Source: an uncultured Clostridia bacterium | GTDB lineage: Bacteria; Bacillota; Clostridia; Oscillospirales; Ruminococcaceae | DNA length: 64,000 nucleotides | Reading direction: 5' to 3' | NCBI GenBank assembly: GCA_946545645.1 | Contig: CAMNNQ010000161.1 | Location: forward strand, 68,876-132,875 | Shown here: positions 55,966-63,193 of the stretch, in pieces | How the letters are laid out: each line of letters starts with the position of its first letter | Numbering within the stretch: the first letter of the stretch is position 1 | The notes under the pieces: generated by a model | The model's database searches: none | Seen by the model: the letters and a program-made list of their open reading frames with translations, nothing else | Told to the model about the DNA's origin: nothing | Translations under genes and position numbers: made by a program

Positions 55966-55994
55966 TTGATTATTTGGATGAAATATGGTATAAT
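55966..55994 (+). promoter_or_regulatory. Sigma-A promoter of the PHP gene
   Basis: TTGATT (55966-55971), a 17-bp spacer and TATAAT (55989-55994). Confidence 0.75.
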
Positions 55995-56044
55995 CTTTTT
56001 ATTGTAATTTTTTACATCTAACCCTTTTTCAAGGAGGTACCACC

Positions 56045-56914
56045 ATGATCGGTGACCTGCACTGCCACACAACACTTTCAGACGGCTCCCTCGGGATAGA
56101 AGAAGTCATAGCTCAGGCCAAAAGGATGGAGCTCGATGTTCTTGCTATAACAGATCACGATACTCTCTCTTCTTCGGACAGAGCGCAGATACTGGCTGAC
56201 AGATACGGGATCAAAATAATCCCGGCAGTTGAGCTGTCTGCCTGGGATAAAAAACGAAATATGAAAGTCCATATTCTCTGCTATGCACCGCAGAAACCGG
56301 ACCGGCTGCAAGGGCTTTGCCTTAAATCCTGTTCAATAAGGACAGAATGTGCGAAGGATATGATCAACAAAGTAATGGAAAGATATCCTATCCCTCAGGA
56401 CGCTGTAAGAATGTATACAAAGGGCTCAAAGAGCATATATAAGCAGCACATAATGCGTGCTCTTGTCAATTATGGCTACGCTACCGAGCTTTACGGTAAG
56501 GTAAACGATATGCTCTTCAAGTATCCTGACGGTGAATGTCTCGTTACAAGAGAATATCCCGATGTCAATTTCGTCCTCGATCTTATCCATTCTTCTAAAG
56601 GTATCGCTGTAATGGCTCATCCGTATATGTTTGATAATATCGAGCTGCTGCATGAACTGACCGCGGAATGCAAGCTGGACGGTGTCGAGGTCTATCACCA
56701 CTCAGCATCAAAGGAACAGCAGGATGAACTGATTGCCTTTGCTCAGGAGCATGATCTTATATGCACCGGAGGCTCGGATTTTCATGGGCTGTATAATGAA
56801 GTTCCGACCCATATAGGTCAGATGACCACAGATGCCGAAAACATTGACAAGCTCTTTAAGCTCATTCATCAGAATATGCTTAAAGCTAAGGCTGCGAAGC
56901 CCAAGCCGGAATGA
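56045..56914 (+). CDS. PHP-domain phosphoesterase
   Basis: 289 residues. Metal ligands of the PHP fold are visible: DLHCHTTLSDG (His6, His8, Asp13), ITDHDT (about 36), PAVELSAW, MAHPY and GGSDFHG (about 243). The family includes 5'-3' exoribonuclease/nucleotidase RNase AM (YciV) and histidinol phosphatases; the context gives no link to His synthesis, so the RNase AM-like group is more likely. A very strong AAGGAGGT site precedes the ATG. The TSCPD gene starts 13 bp later, so the two are co-transcribed. Confidence 0.88.
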   Translation: MIGDLHCHTTLSDGSLGIEEVIAQAKRMELDVLAITDHDTLSSSDRAQILADRYGIKIIPAVELSAWDKKRNMKVHILCYAPQKPDRLQGLCLKSCSIRTECAKDMINKVMERYPIPQDAVRMYTKGSKSIYKQHIMRALVNYGYATELYGKVNDMLFKYPDGECLVTREYPDVNFVLDLIHSSKGIAVMAHPYMFDNIELLHELTAECKLDGVEVYHHSASKEQQDELIAFAQEHDLICTGGSDFHGLYNEVPTHIGQMTTDAENIDKLFKLIHQNMLKAKAAKPKPE

Positions 56915-56927
56915 TAAGGAGTCAGAT

Positions 56928-57179
56928 ATGAAAAAGATTTCTTATAAAACAAGGGGCACCTGTTCGACCCGCATTGATGTCGAAGTTGAAGGTGATATAG
57001 TCACTAAAGTAACTTTTATAGGAGGATGCCATGGGAACACTCAGGGAGTTTCAAAACTTGCAGAAGGTATGAAAGTCTCTGATGTCATCGAAAAATTAGA
57101 GGGCATCGACTGTAAGGGCCGCGGGACATCCTGCCCCGATCAGTTGACCAAAGCCCTGAAGATGCTAAACAAACAATAA
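56928..57179 (+). CDS. TSCPD-domain protein (TIGR03905-like), 83 aa
   Basis: Starts at ATG 56928 (AAGGAG, 6 nt); the longer open frame begins upstream inside the PHP gene. The small protein carries four Cys, including TRGTCSTR, GGCHGNTQG and the name-giving GTSCPDQL near the C-terminus. TSCPD domains also occur at the C-terminus of class II ribonucleotide reductases; stand-alone versions are common in Clostridia with no known function. Zinc binding is likely. Confidence 0.85.
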   Translation: MKKISYKTRGTCSTRIDVEVEGDIVTKVTFIGGCHGNTQGVSKLAEGMKVSDVIEKLEGIDCKGRGTSCPDQLTKALKMLNKQ

Positions 57180-57190
57180 TACAGAATAGA

Positions 57191-57230
57191 TGGCCCGAAA
57201 GCAGTTATAACACCGCTTTCGGGCCAATTT
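57191..57230. terminator. Terminator between the TSCPD gene and the convergent XRE regulator
   Basis: TGGCCCGAAAGC (57191-57202) and GCTTTCGGGCCA (57215-57226) form a perfect 12-bp stem, followed by ATTT on the plus strand. It serves the plus-strand operon and perhaps also the regulator. Confidence 0.83.
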
Positions 57231-57243
57231 ATCTGGTATGGGT

Positions 57244-58008
57244 TCAGCGCTTTTTGTACAAGACAAGCTCTGGATCCGAGCCGTCTTTTCCGTAAGTGCA
57301 TACAAGTATGAAGTCCATATTTGCAAGTACACCAAAGCAGCGATCACCACCGAACTCGCTTTCCAACTGGTTTCCAAGATAAGTCGTATTGTCATCAAGG
57401 AATCTGACTTTTTTCCCGCTGGGAAGTCTATACTCAAGATTGACATAATTCCCGACAAGGGCGTTGAGCTTTTCGACCTTTGGCATACCTTCTATTTCCA
57501 GCGCATTGATCTCCTTGATGAGCTCCTTCTTAAAGTCCTCAAAAGCGCCGCCGTCGCTGAGTTCTTCATATCGTTTCCAATAATCAAGCTTTGGCAATGC
57601 TGTTTTCAGATAAGCACGCACTTCATCCTCGGGATGCTCATCACTGACCATGTTTTTGACACAGACTTCGATAAGATCATCAAGATCACTATACATATAT
57701 TCGCCGTCTGCATAGCACCATTTACAATAGCTTTCATTCATGGAGCCATCCTTTTCCCTGCTTATGATAGGATCTTCCAGCGGCATACCGCAGCATTGAC
57801 AGTACAGTTTTGCGGGTGAACCCAATAAGGTATTTATAGAAACATCAAATAGATTTGAAAGTAGTTTCAATGTTTCCGTATTCGGAACGGTATCTCCGTT
57901 CTCCCATCTTGAAACAGCCTGCCTTGTAACAAACACCTTTTCCGCAAGGGCATCCTGAGATAAACCATTTTGTGTTCGCAATTCATAAAGGATATTTTTA
58001 GTTTCCAT
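57244..58008 (-). CDS. XRE-family regulator with zinc-ribbon domain
   Basis: 254 residues: an N-terminal helix-turn-helix (about 8-60, LSQDALAEKVFVTRQAVSRWENGDTVPN), then a zinc ribbon CQCCGMPL...YCKWCYADGEY (about 69-102) followed by a helical region, and a C-terminal beta-rich part of unknown function (from about 185). The HTH plus ribbon combination is frequent in Firmicutes. Its promoter contains a near-perfect 20-bp palindrome, suggesting it represses itself. The ligand is unknown. Confidence 0.85.
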   Translation of the reverse strand: METKNILYELRTQNGLSQDALAEKVFVTRQAVSRWENGDTVPNTETLKLLSNLFDVSINTLLGSPAKLYCQCCGMPLEDPIISREKDGSMNESYCKWCYADGEYMYSDLDDLIEVCVKNMVSDEHPEDEVRAYLKTALPKLDYWKRYEELSDGGAFEDFKKELIKEINALEIEGMPKVEKLNALVGNYVNLEYRLPSGKKVRFLDDNTTYLGNQLESEFGGDRCFGVLANMDFILVCTYGKDGSDPELVLYKKR

Positions 58009-58029
58009 ATAGCATCCCTCCTTGCTTAC

Positions 58030-58059
58030 AGTATATCATATGAGATACTCAACGGTCAA
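58030..58059 (-). promoter_or_regulatory. Promoter of the XRE gene with embedded palindromic operator
   Basis: On the minus strand TTGACC (58054-58059), an 18-bp spacer and TATACT (58030-58035). The bases 58030-58049 (AGTATATCATATGAGATACT) form a palindrome with one mismatched pair that covers the -10 and most of the spacer. Confidence 0.7.
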
Positions 58060-58095
58060 GCAACTGGCTGTTGCTATATTTCTGATCGTTTGAAT

Positions 58096-58569
58096 TCAAT
58101 CATCATCTAACGTTTTTCTCAGGTCTTTAAAAAAGCTCACATGATTTACAAGCTCGTTAAAGCCGTTCTTCTTATAGAATCTATACGACGGTTTATCGTT
58201 GTCTGTCTGAAGAAAGATACCTGCAAGGCCTCGGTCCCGGATATCGTCTTCGATCATTTTCATAAACCTTGACCCGACACCCTGCCCCTGATATTTAGGA
58301 GAAACACAGAATTCTTCGAGATCATAATTTGTCCCCTCCCACCAATGGTGGACAGATCCTATCGAGATCGCTGCAAGCTCGCCGTCTATGATAAGACCGT
58401 AATTCAAAGAATTAAATGAACAGGACAGATCCCTGATATACGCCATGAGCTGTTCATTATCGCTCCAATCGTCATTCCACGGTTCACCTATAAACGATTC
58501 TTTATACAGCTCCGCCATTTGAGGAATATTAGTTTCATCGAGCAATACAAAGCTCTCTGTTCTTTCCAT
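58096..58569 (-). CDS. GNAT-family N-acetyltransferase
   Basis: About 157 residues. The acetyl-CoA-binding motif is in LEEFCVSPKYQGQGVGSRFMKMIE, followed by GIFLQTDNDKPSYRFYKKNGF. The substrate is unknown. The start is uncertain: ATG 58569 begins just before the fold; ATG 58599 is possible but neither has a good ribosome-binding site. It follows the glycerophosphodiesterase gene with a weak hairpin between, so it may be expressed with it. Confidence 0.83.
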   Translation of the reverse strand: MERTESFVLLDETNIPQMAELYKESFIGEPWNDDWSDNEQLMAYIRDLSCSFNSLNYGLIIDGELAAISIGSVHHWWEGTNYDLEEFCVSPKYQGQGVGSRFMKMIEDDIRDRGLAGIFLQTDNDKPSYRFYKKNGFNELVNHVSFFKDLRKTLDDD

Positions 58570-58602
58570 ATATCCCGACCCCATTCGCTCAGTTATCATA
58601 AA

Positions 58603-58633
58603 GACACTTTCAAAAATCGGAAGTGCCTTTTAT
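58603..58633 (-). terminator. Weak hairpin after the glycerophosphodiesterase gene
   Basis: On the minus strand AAAGGCACTT pairs imperfectly (one G-U) with AAGTGTCTTT and is followed by TTTATG. It may partly stop transcripts before the GNAT gene. Confidence 0.45.
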
Positions 58634-58635
58634 AC

Positions 58636-59364
58636 TTATTCAGAAAAATCAAACCCCTCCGGATAATGCTCCCCTATTATAGTCTTAGCGACTTTTTTTG
58701 CCTTATCGAGGGTCTCCTCAGAATCGATCGTCCAGCAGAACAGCTCACACCCGAGCTTTTTGATGTGTTTTACATCACGATCTGTCAGAGTCCTGATATT
58801 ACAGGAAACAAACTGCGGAGAAGAGATACGCCACATAAAACGCATACCGCCGAATTTACAGGAAATATTCTCGAATGTGTCTTCGTAATGGTCTCTTGTT
58901 ACAAGCAGGCCGCGATATGTTTCGGGTGAATGGATCTTGAACCAAAGCACCTGCCTGGGGTCAAAGCTCTGTATCGCATAATCGCCATTGTAATTTTTTA
59001 AAAAGTTATGGACTCTCTTTTCCAATGTCCATACAGGCGCTCCCCTTTTGATCTCAATCAGCAGAGGCACTTGACCTCTGACAAGCTTCAGAACATCCTT
59101 AAATAAGGGAATATGCTCATCAGAGTCAGCAAGAGTCAGCTTGCTTATCTCCTCATAGGTCATATCAAGAGCATCTCTATCGACTCCACACATTCTTTTA
59201 AGATCCTTATCGTGCAGAACGATAACTTTTGCATCTTTTGTCAATCTAACATCGAGCTCTATAGGAAGCCCCATCTCAATGGCTTTTTTGAAAGCCGGGA
59301 TAGAGTTTTCAGGTATACCGTTGCCGTGCAGCCCGCGATGGGCGATATATTTTCCAAAATTCAT
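58636..59364 (-). CDS. Glycerophosphodiester phosphodiesterase
   Basis: 242 residues of the GDPD TIM barrel. IAHRGLHGNGIPENSIPAF (catalytic His, metal Glu), ELDVRLTKDAKVIVLHDKDL, and LLIEIKRG are all present. Hydrolyses glycerophosphodiesters from phospholipid turnover, or possibly lysophospholipids or teichoic-acid fragments. No signal peptide is present, so it is cytosolic. GGAGGCG lies before the ATG and a good promoter upstream. Confidence 0.92.
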   Translation of the reverse strand: MNFGKYIAHRGLHGNGIPENSIPAFKKAIEMGLPIELDVRLTKDAKVIVLHDKDLKRMCGVDRDALDMTYEEISKLTLADSDEHIPLFKDVLKLVRGQVPLLIEIKRGAPVWTLEKRVHNFLKNYNGDYAIQSFDPRQVLWFKIHSPETYRGLLVTRDHYEDTFENISCKFGGMRFMWRISSPQFVSCNIRTLTDRDVKHIKKLGCELFCWTIDSEETLDKAKKVAKTIIGEHYPEGFDFSE

Positions 59365-59384
59365 AGTTTACGCCTCCGATGAAT

Positions 59385-59413
59385 ATTATACCATACTGTC
59401 AGCTTTTTTTCAA
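59385..59413 (-). promoter_or_regulatory. Sigma-A promoter of the glycerophosphodiesterase gene
   Basis: On the minus strand TTGAAA (59408-59413), a 17-bp spacer and TATAAT (59385-59390). Confidence 0.75.
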
Positions 59414-59548
59414 GCACGATAATATCACAGTTTATTCACAAAATAGTTAAAAATAATATCACATATCACACACAAATATATAGTATAATATGGATTGTAT
59501 CTAAACATCAAAATCATCCCATCTTAAAAAGAAGAAAGGATAGTTAAA

Positions 59549-60817
59549 ATGATAAAAAAATTTGCCGCGATCCTTGCAGCAGTAACGATCACTTGTGTAT
59601 CTCTTGCATCCTGCGCTGACGGCCATAATTCATCCAGCACGACAGAATCCGCTGCTGCTTCCGTTACCGACGCATCACAGATCACACTTCCTCCTGTCGA
59701 GAGCCAGTCCGGCGAAGGGACTGCAAGCCCTGAGCAGCAGGAACAGAAGATCCCCGAGCCTTCTCTTACCGTAGACGGTAATAAGATCGATATTTCTAAT
59801 TCCGATCTTGTAATGTGCACAGTTGACGGAGTTGATATCGACTTTGAGCTTTTCAGATACTATTTTATGTATACGCTTTACAACAACTATCGTGGTAACG
59901 CCGCTGCTATTGCTGCAAGCGAAGATATGAATAAAGCCTTTCTTGAAAAGGTCATGACCTCCATCAAGATCGATAAGGCGACTTCTAAGCTCGCTGCAGA
60001 AAACAAGATAGAGCTTACAGCAGATGAGCTGAAGGAAGTCGATGATAAGATCGAGGAGACCAAAAAGAACTACACTTCCGAAGATCAGTTCCAGAATGCT
60101 ATGAAATCCGCCTACCTTACTCCCGAGATCTACAAGAATCTCCTCATTCAAAACAAGATATATGATAAAATGTATAAGACACTTTTCACAAACGGCGGAA
60201 AATATGCGACATCGGCTGAGGAATTCAAGAAGATCGTCAAGGATAACGATAAATACAGCAGAGTCATCCACATCCTTATCCCCTTCTATTGTAAAGCCGA
60301 ATTGACAGATGAATCTGTTGCATCAGAATATGAGAACTACAATCTTTCCCAGAAGGGCAAAGCCAAGCAAGCTGCATATAACGCTCTCAGCGATGAAGAC
60401 AAAGCAAAAGTCAAAGAAGAAGCTAAGAAAGTTGCTGATGAAGTCCTTGAAAAAGCCAAAAAGGGCGATGACTTTGCTAAACTCATTACAGAATATGGCT
60501 GGGATCCCGGAATGGAATACTCCCCCGAAGGATACTATATTATAAAAGACAACTCCCCGTTTATCAAGGAGTTTACTGACAAGAGCTTTGAGCTGAAGGA
60601 AAACGAGATAAGCGATCTTGTTGAATCGTCTGCTTACGGCTGGTTCATAATTAAGAGACTGCCTGTTGATATGGACTATGTTGAGAAAAACCTCGATGCA
60701 ATGATCGAAGAATATCACAAACCCGCACTCAACAAACTTTACAGCGACACGATCGATTCTCTTAAGATCGAAAAAAGCGAATACATCGATAAGCTCCTTG
60801 CTACAAGCATTACATGA
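59549..60817 (+). CDS. PrsA/SurA-like peptidyl-prolyl isomerase lipoprotein
   Basis: 422 residues. A lipoprotein signal ends in VSLASC (Cys22), followed by a Ser/Thr/Glu-rich linker. A SurA-N-like helical chaperone region spans about 90-230, and the parvulin domain about 238-390 (SRVIHILIPF, GDDFAKLITEYGWDPG, LKENEISDLVES, YGWFIIKRL). The parvulin part carries a long helical insert (about 255-310). It helps exported proteins fold at the outer face of the membrane. A perfect -10 TATAAT is at 59484-59489 but no good -35 was found. Confidence 0.88.
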   Translation: MIKKFAAILAAVTITCVSLASCADGHNSSSTTESAAASVTDASQITLPPVESQSGEGTASPEQQEQKIPEPSLTVDGNKIDISNSDLVMCTVDGVDIDFELFRYYFMYTLYNNYRGNAAAIAASEDMNKAFLEKVMTSIKIDKATSKLAAENKIELTADELKEVDDKIEETKKNYTSEDQFQNAMKSAYLTPEIYKNLLIQNKIYDKMYKTLFTNGGKYATSAEEFKKIVKDNDKYSRVIHILIPFYCKAELTDESVASEYENYNLSQKGKAKQAAYNALSDEDKAKVKEEAKKVADEVLEKAKKGDDFAKLITEYGWDPGMEYSPEGYYIIKDNSPFIKEFTDKSFELKENEISDLVESSAYGWFIIKRLPVDMDYVEKNLDAMIEEYHKPALNKLYSDTIDSLKIEKSEYIDKLLATSIT

Positions 60818-60829
60818 TAAAGATCCTTA

Positions 60830-60862
60830 GACCACTCGTCTCTGCGGGTGGTCTTGTTTTTG
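60830..60862 (+). terminator. Terminator of the PrsA-like gene
   Basis: GACCACTCG (60830-60838) and CGGGTGGTC (60845-60853) with a 6-nt loop, followed by TTGTTTTTG. Confidence 0.87.
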
Positions 60863-60871
60863 TCTGTTATA

Positions 60872-60900
60872 TTGACATCTGGGATTTATTCTGATATAAT
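60872..60900 (+). promoter_or_regulatory. Consensus sigma-A promoter of the 252-aa gene
   Basis: TTGACA (60872-60877), a 17-bp spacer and TATAAT (60895-60900), both perfect. The predicted start codon lies only 18 bp after the -10, giving a leader of about ten bases. Confidence 0.85.
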
Positions 60901-60917
60901 CTATTAGGGGTGTCGAT

Positions 60918-61676
60918 TTGTCTAATGAGAGATTTATCAAAGCGAGAGACAAAGTGATCTGCTCAGAACGGGAGAAAAAGGGTATCGGCACTCTCGGTGA
61001 AAAAACTCTGCACGCAGTTCTGAAAAACTATTTTGAGCCAAACGAAGAGAACCATGAGATACCTCTCGGAAAATTTGTCGCTGATATAGTGGGCGAACAG
61101 GGAGTAATCGAAATACAGACCCGCCAGTTCAACAGATTGGTACCAAAGCTTGAGAGCTTTCTTGAATACTGCAACGTTACTGTTGTTTATCCGATAGCTG
61201 CGGTCAAATATCTTTCATGGATCGACCTCGAGACAGGTGAAATGACTTCCAGACGCAAATCACCGAAAAAAGGCCGGATTTACGATGCAGTAAACGAGCT
61301 TTACCGTATTAAGTATACTTTGGATAATCCCAGGATGGGGCTGTGCCTTTGTATGCTGGAGCTCGAAGAGACCAGATATCTCAACGGATGGTCAAGAAAT
61401 AAAAAGCGAGGCTCAACGCGCTGCGACAGGATCCCCTCAGAGCTGGTAGAAGAGATACGTTTTGAAAAGCCTGAAGATTATGCACTCTTTATCCCGGACG
61501 GGCTTTCTGAACAATTCACTTCTAAGGACTTCTCTGCTGCTGCGAAAATCAGCATATCAACAGCTCAGACAACATTAAACCTGCTTAGCTATCTGGGTCT
61601 GACAGAAAAATGCGGAAAATCATCCAGGTCATTTCTTTACAGAACAGCTTTACAGGCTCCCGAAAAAGAATTATAA
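60918..61676 (+). CDS. Putative PD-(D/E)XK-fold protein with C-terminal winged helix
   Basis: 252 residues from a TTG; the next in-frame ATG is far inside and AGGGGTG lies about 5 nt upstream. The first third shows the spacing of the PD-(D/E)XK nuclease core: GEKTLH (Glu28), then KFVADIV (Asp56), then GVIEIQTRQ (Glu65-x-Gln67, with Gln for the usual Lys). The C-terminal part (about 200-250, SKDFSAAAKISISTAQTTLNLLSYLGL) is a winged-helix-like segment. It may bind or cut DNA; activity is unproven. I do not recognise the family by name. It is followed 24 bp later by the pseudo-DacA gene, probably in one operon. Confidence 0.7.
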   Translation: MSNERFIKARDKVICSEREKKGIGTLGEKTLHAVLKNYFEPNEENHEIPLGKFVADIVGEQGVIEIQTRQFNRLVPKLESFLEYCNVTVVYPIAAVKYLSWIDLETGEMTSRRKSPKKGRIYDAVNELYRIKYTLDNPRMGLCLCMLELEETRYLNGWSRNKKRGSTRCDRIPSELVEEIRFEKPEDYALFIPDGLSEQFTSKDFSAAAKISISTAQTTLNLLSYLGLTEKCGKSSRSFLYRTALQAPEKEL

Positions 61677-61700
61677 CACTACAAAGGTGCATGATATAAA

Positions 61701-63113
61701 ATGAAGATGTTTAAAAGGCTTATAGCTGCGGTCACAGCAGCATTTACAATGCTGACGGCGGTTCCGATCACAGTTTCTGCGGTCACTTTCACACCGACTA
61801 ACGGTGTAGATGATCAAGGAAAGCCTGTTCCTATTTATCTCTATTCCAAATCTGTTTTTATGATAGATCTGGACAGCGGATCCCCTATAACAGATATAAA
61901 CAGCGATGAAAAGCTGGCAGCAGGATATCTTACTCAGCTAATGACCTGTGCGATAGTGCTTGACGAATTCAAAGGAAATGAAAAGAGACTTCGAGAGTCC
62001 TATGTTTCCGGCGACAGCGCTGCTTATGATGAGCTTTTCAACACAGGCGCTCCTACCGCCGATATCCAGCCCTATGAAGAAGTAAACTATTACGATCTTC
62101 TGGTCTCTATGATACTTTGCTCTTCCTGCGAAGCTGCAAATATAGTCGCGACAAATCTTTGCGAAAGCATCTTTGAGTTTACAATCAGGATGAATAACCG
62201 CGCATCTGAGCTGGGTATGAATAATACATCCTTCTCTTCCCCTCACGGATTGTTCACTATGCAGAATTACACTACTGCAAAGGATATGTCTATCCTATGC
62301 CGGTATCTTTATAATAATTATCCTGTATTTTCGGATATATGCAGCGAAACGATGATAACTCTTGAGCCGACTGAAGACCATACCGAGGGAACAAATATAT
62401 ACAACAACAATCTGATGATAAATCCCTATTCGCCCTACTATTATAAGAATGCCTCCGGCATCAAGGTCTCTTCACAGGAAGATTCCGGGCGTTCTATGGT
62501 CTCATGCGCCAGCGAAGACGGCAGCACATATCTGACCGTTACAATGGGAGCACCATTTGAAAAAACCGAAGCAGATATAAAAAAGGGGCAGAACGATCCG
62601 GATTCGATATACGGCGATGATTATGTCCAGTATAATATTCTTGATCATACATCCCTTTACAGATGGGCATTCGGCTCACTCGACCATGTAGATTTCATCA
62701 ACCCGAACAGCGAGATCACAGATGCAAAAGTCGAGTTCGGCGATGGAGCGGATTATGTTAATCTTAAGCCTTCCGGCGGGATCAATATACTATGGCCTTC
62801 AGATCTTGAAACCTCTGTCGTTAAACATGATGTGACCGTATACAAGAATATCATCGCCCCGGTCGAAAAAGGAGATGTACTTGGAAAGCTAGTCCTGACA
62901 TATAACGGCGAAGTCCTCAAATCTGTCGATCTGATCGCTACAGCATCTATCAAGCGTTCAAAAAAGAGTTCGACTCTTCGTATCGCAGCCTCATATTTCA
63001 GATCAAATGAATTTAAATGGGCTGTTTTCATTATAGTAATGTTGTTTTCTATCTATGGCATCGGATACTTCCTATATTTACAGCTCAAATATCTAAAGAT
63101 AAACAAAAAATAA
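61701..63113 (+). CDS. S11 (DacA-like) pseudo-peptidase, membrane-anchored
   Basis: 470 residues: a signal peptide (1-27), a D-Ala-D-Ala carboxypeptidase-like domain (about 45-290), a beta-rich C-terminal domain (about 330-425) and a C-terminal membrane anchor (about 437-460), the layout of DacA. The active-site motifs are degraded: SxxK reads YLTQ (76-79, Ser to Tyr and Lys to Gln), SxN has Cys for Asn (SSC, 141-143), and KTG reads KVS (255-257). It cannot use the classical Ser mechanism, so it is probably a peptidoglycan-binding or scaffold protein (inference). AAAGGTG lies 11 nt before the ATG. Confidence 0.8.
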   Translation: MKMFKRLIAAVTAAFTMLTAVPITVSAVTFTPTNGVDDQGKPVPIYLYSKSVFMIDLDSGSPITDINSDEKLAAGYLTQLMTCAIVLDEFKGNEKRLRESYVSGDSAAYDELFNTGAPTADIQPYEEVNYYDLLVSMILCSSCEAANIVATNLCESIFEFTIRMNNRASELGMNNTSFSSPHGLFTMQNYTTAKDMSILCRYLYNNYPVFSDICSETMITLEPTEDHTEGTNIYNNNLMINPYSPYYYKNASGIKVSSQEDSGRSMVSCASEDGSTYLTVTMGAPFEKTEADIKKGQNDPDSIYGDDYVQYNILDHTSLYRWAFGSLDHVDFINPNSEITDAKVEFGDGADYVNLKPSGGINILWPSDLETSVVKHDVTVYKNIIAPVEKGDVLGKLVLTYNGEVLKSVDLIATASIKRSKKSSTLRIAASYFRSNEFKWAVFIIVMLFSIYGIGYFLYLQLKYLKINKK

Positions 63114-63131
63114 GCTGCAAGTTAAGATCAC

Positions 63132-63163
63132 AAAAACGCCCCGTTATATAAACGGGGCGTTTT
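63132..63163. terminator. Terminator between the pseudo-DacA gene and the SCIFF maturase gene
   Basis: AAAAACGCCCCGTT (63132-63145) and AACGGGGCGTTTT (63151-63163), a perfect stem with a 5-nt loop and T-runs for both directions. Confidence 0.9.
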
Positions 63164-63193
63164 ATTATAGGAGCACATTATAAAGCCATCTGA

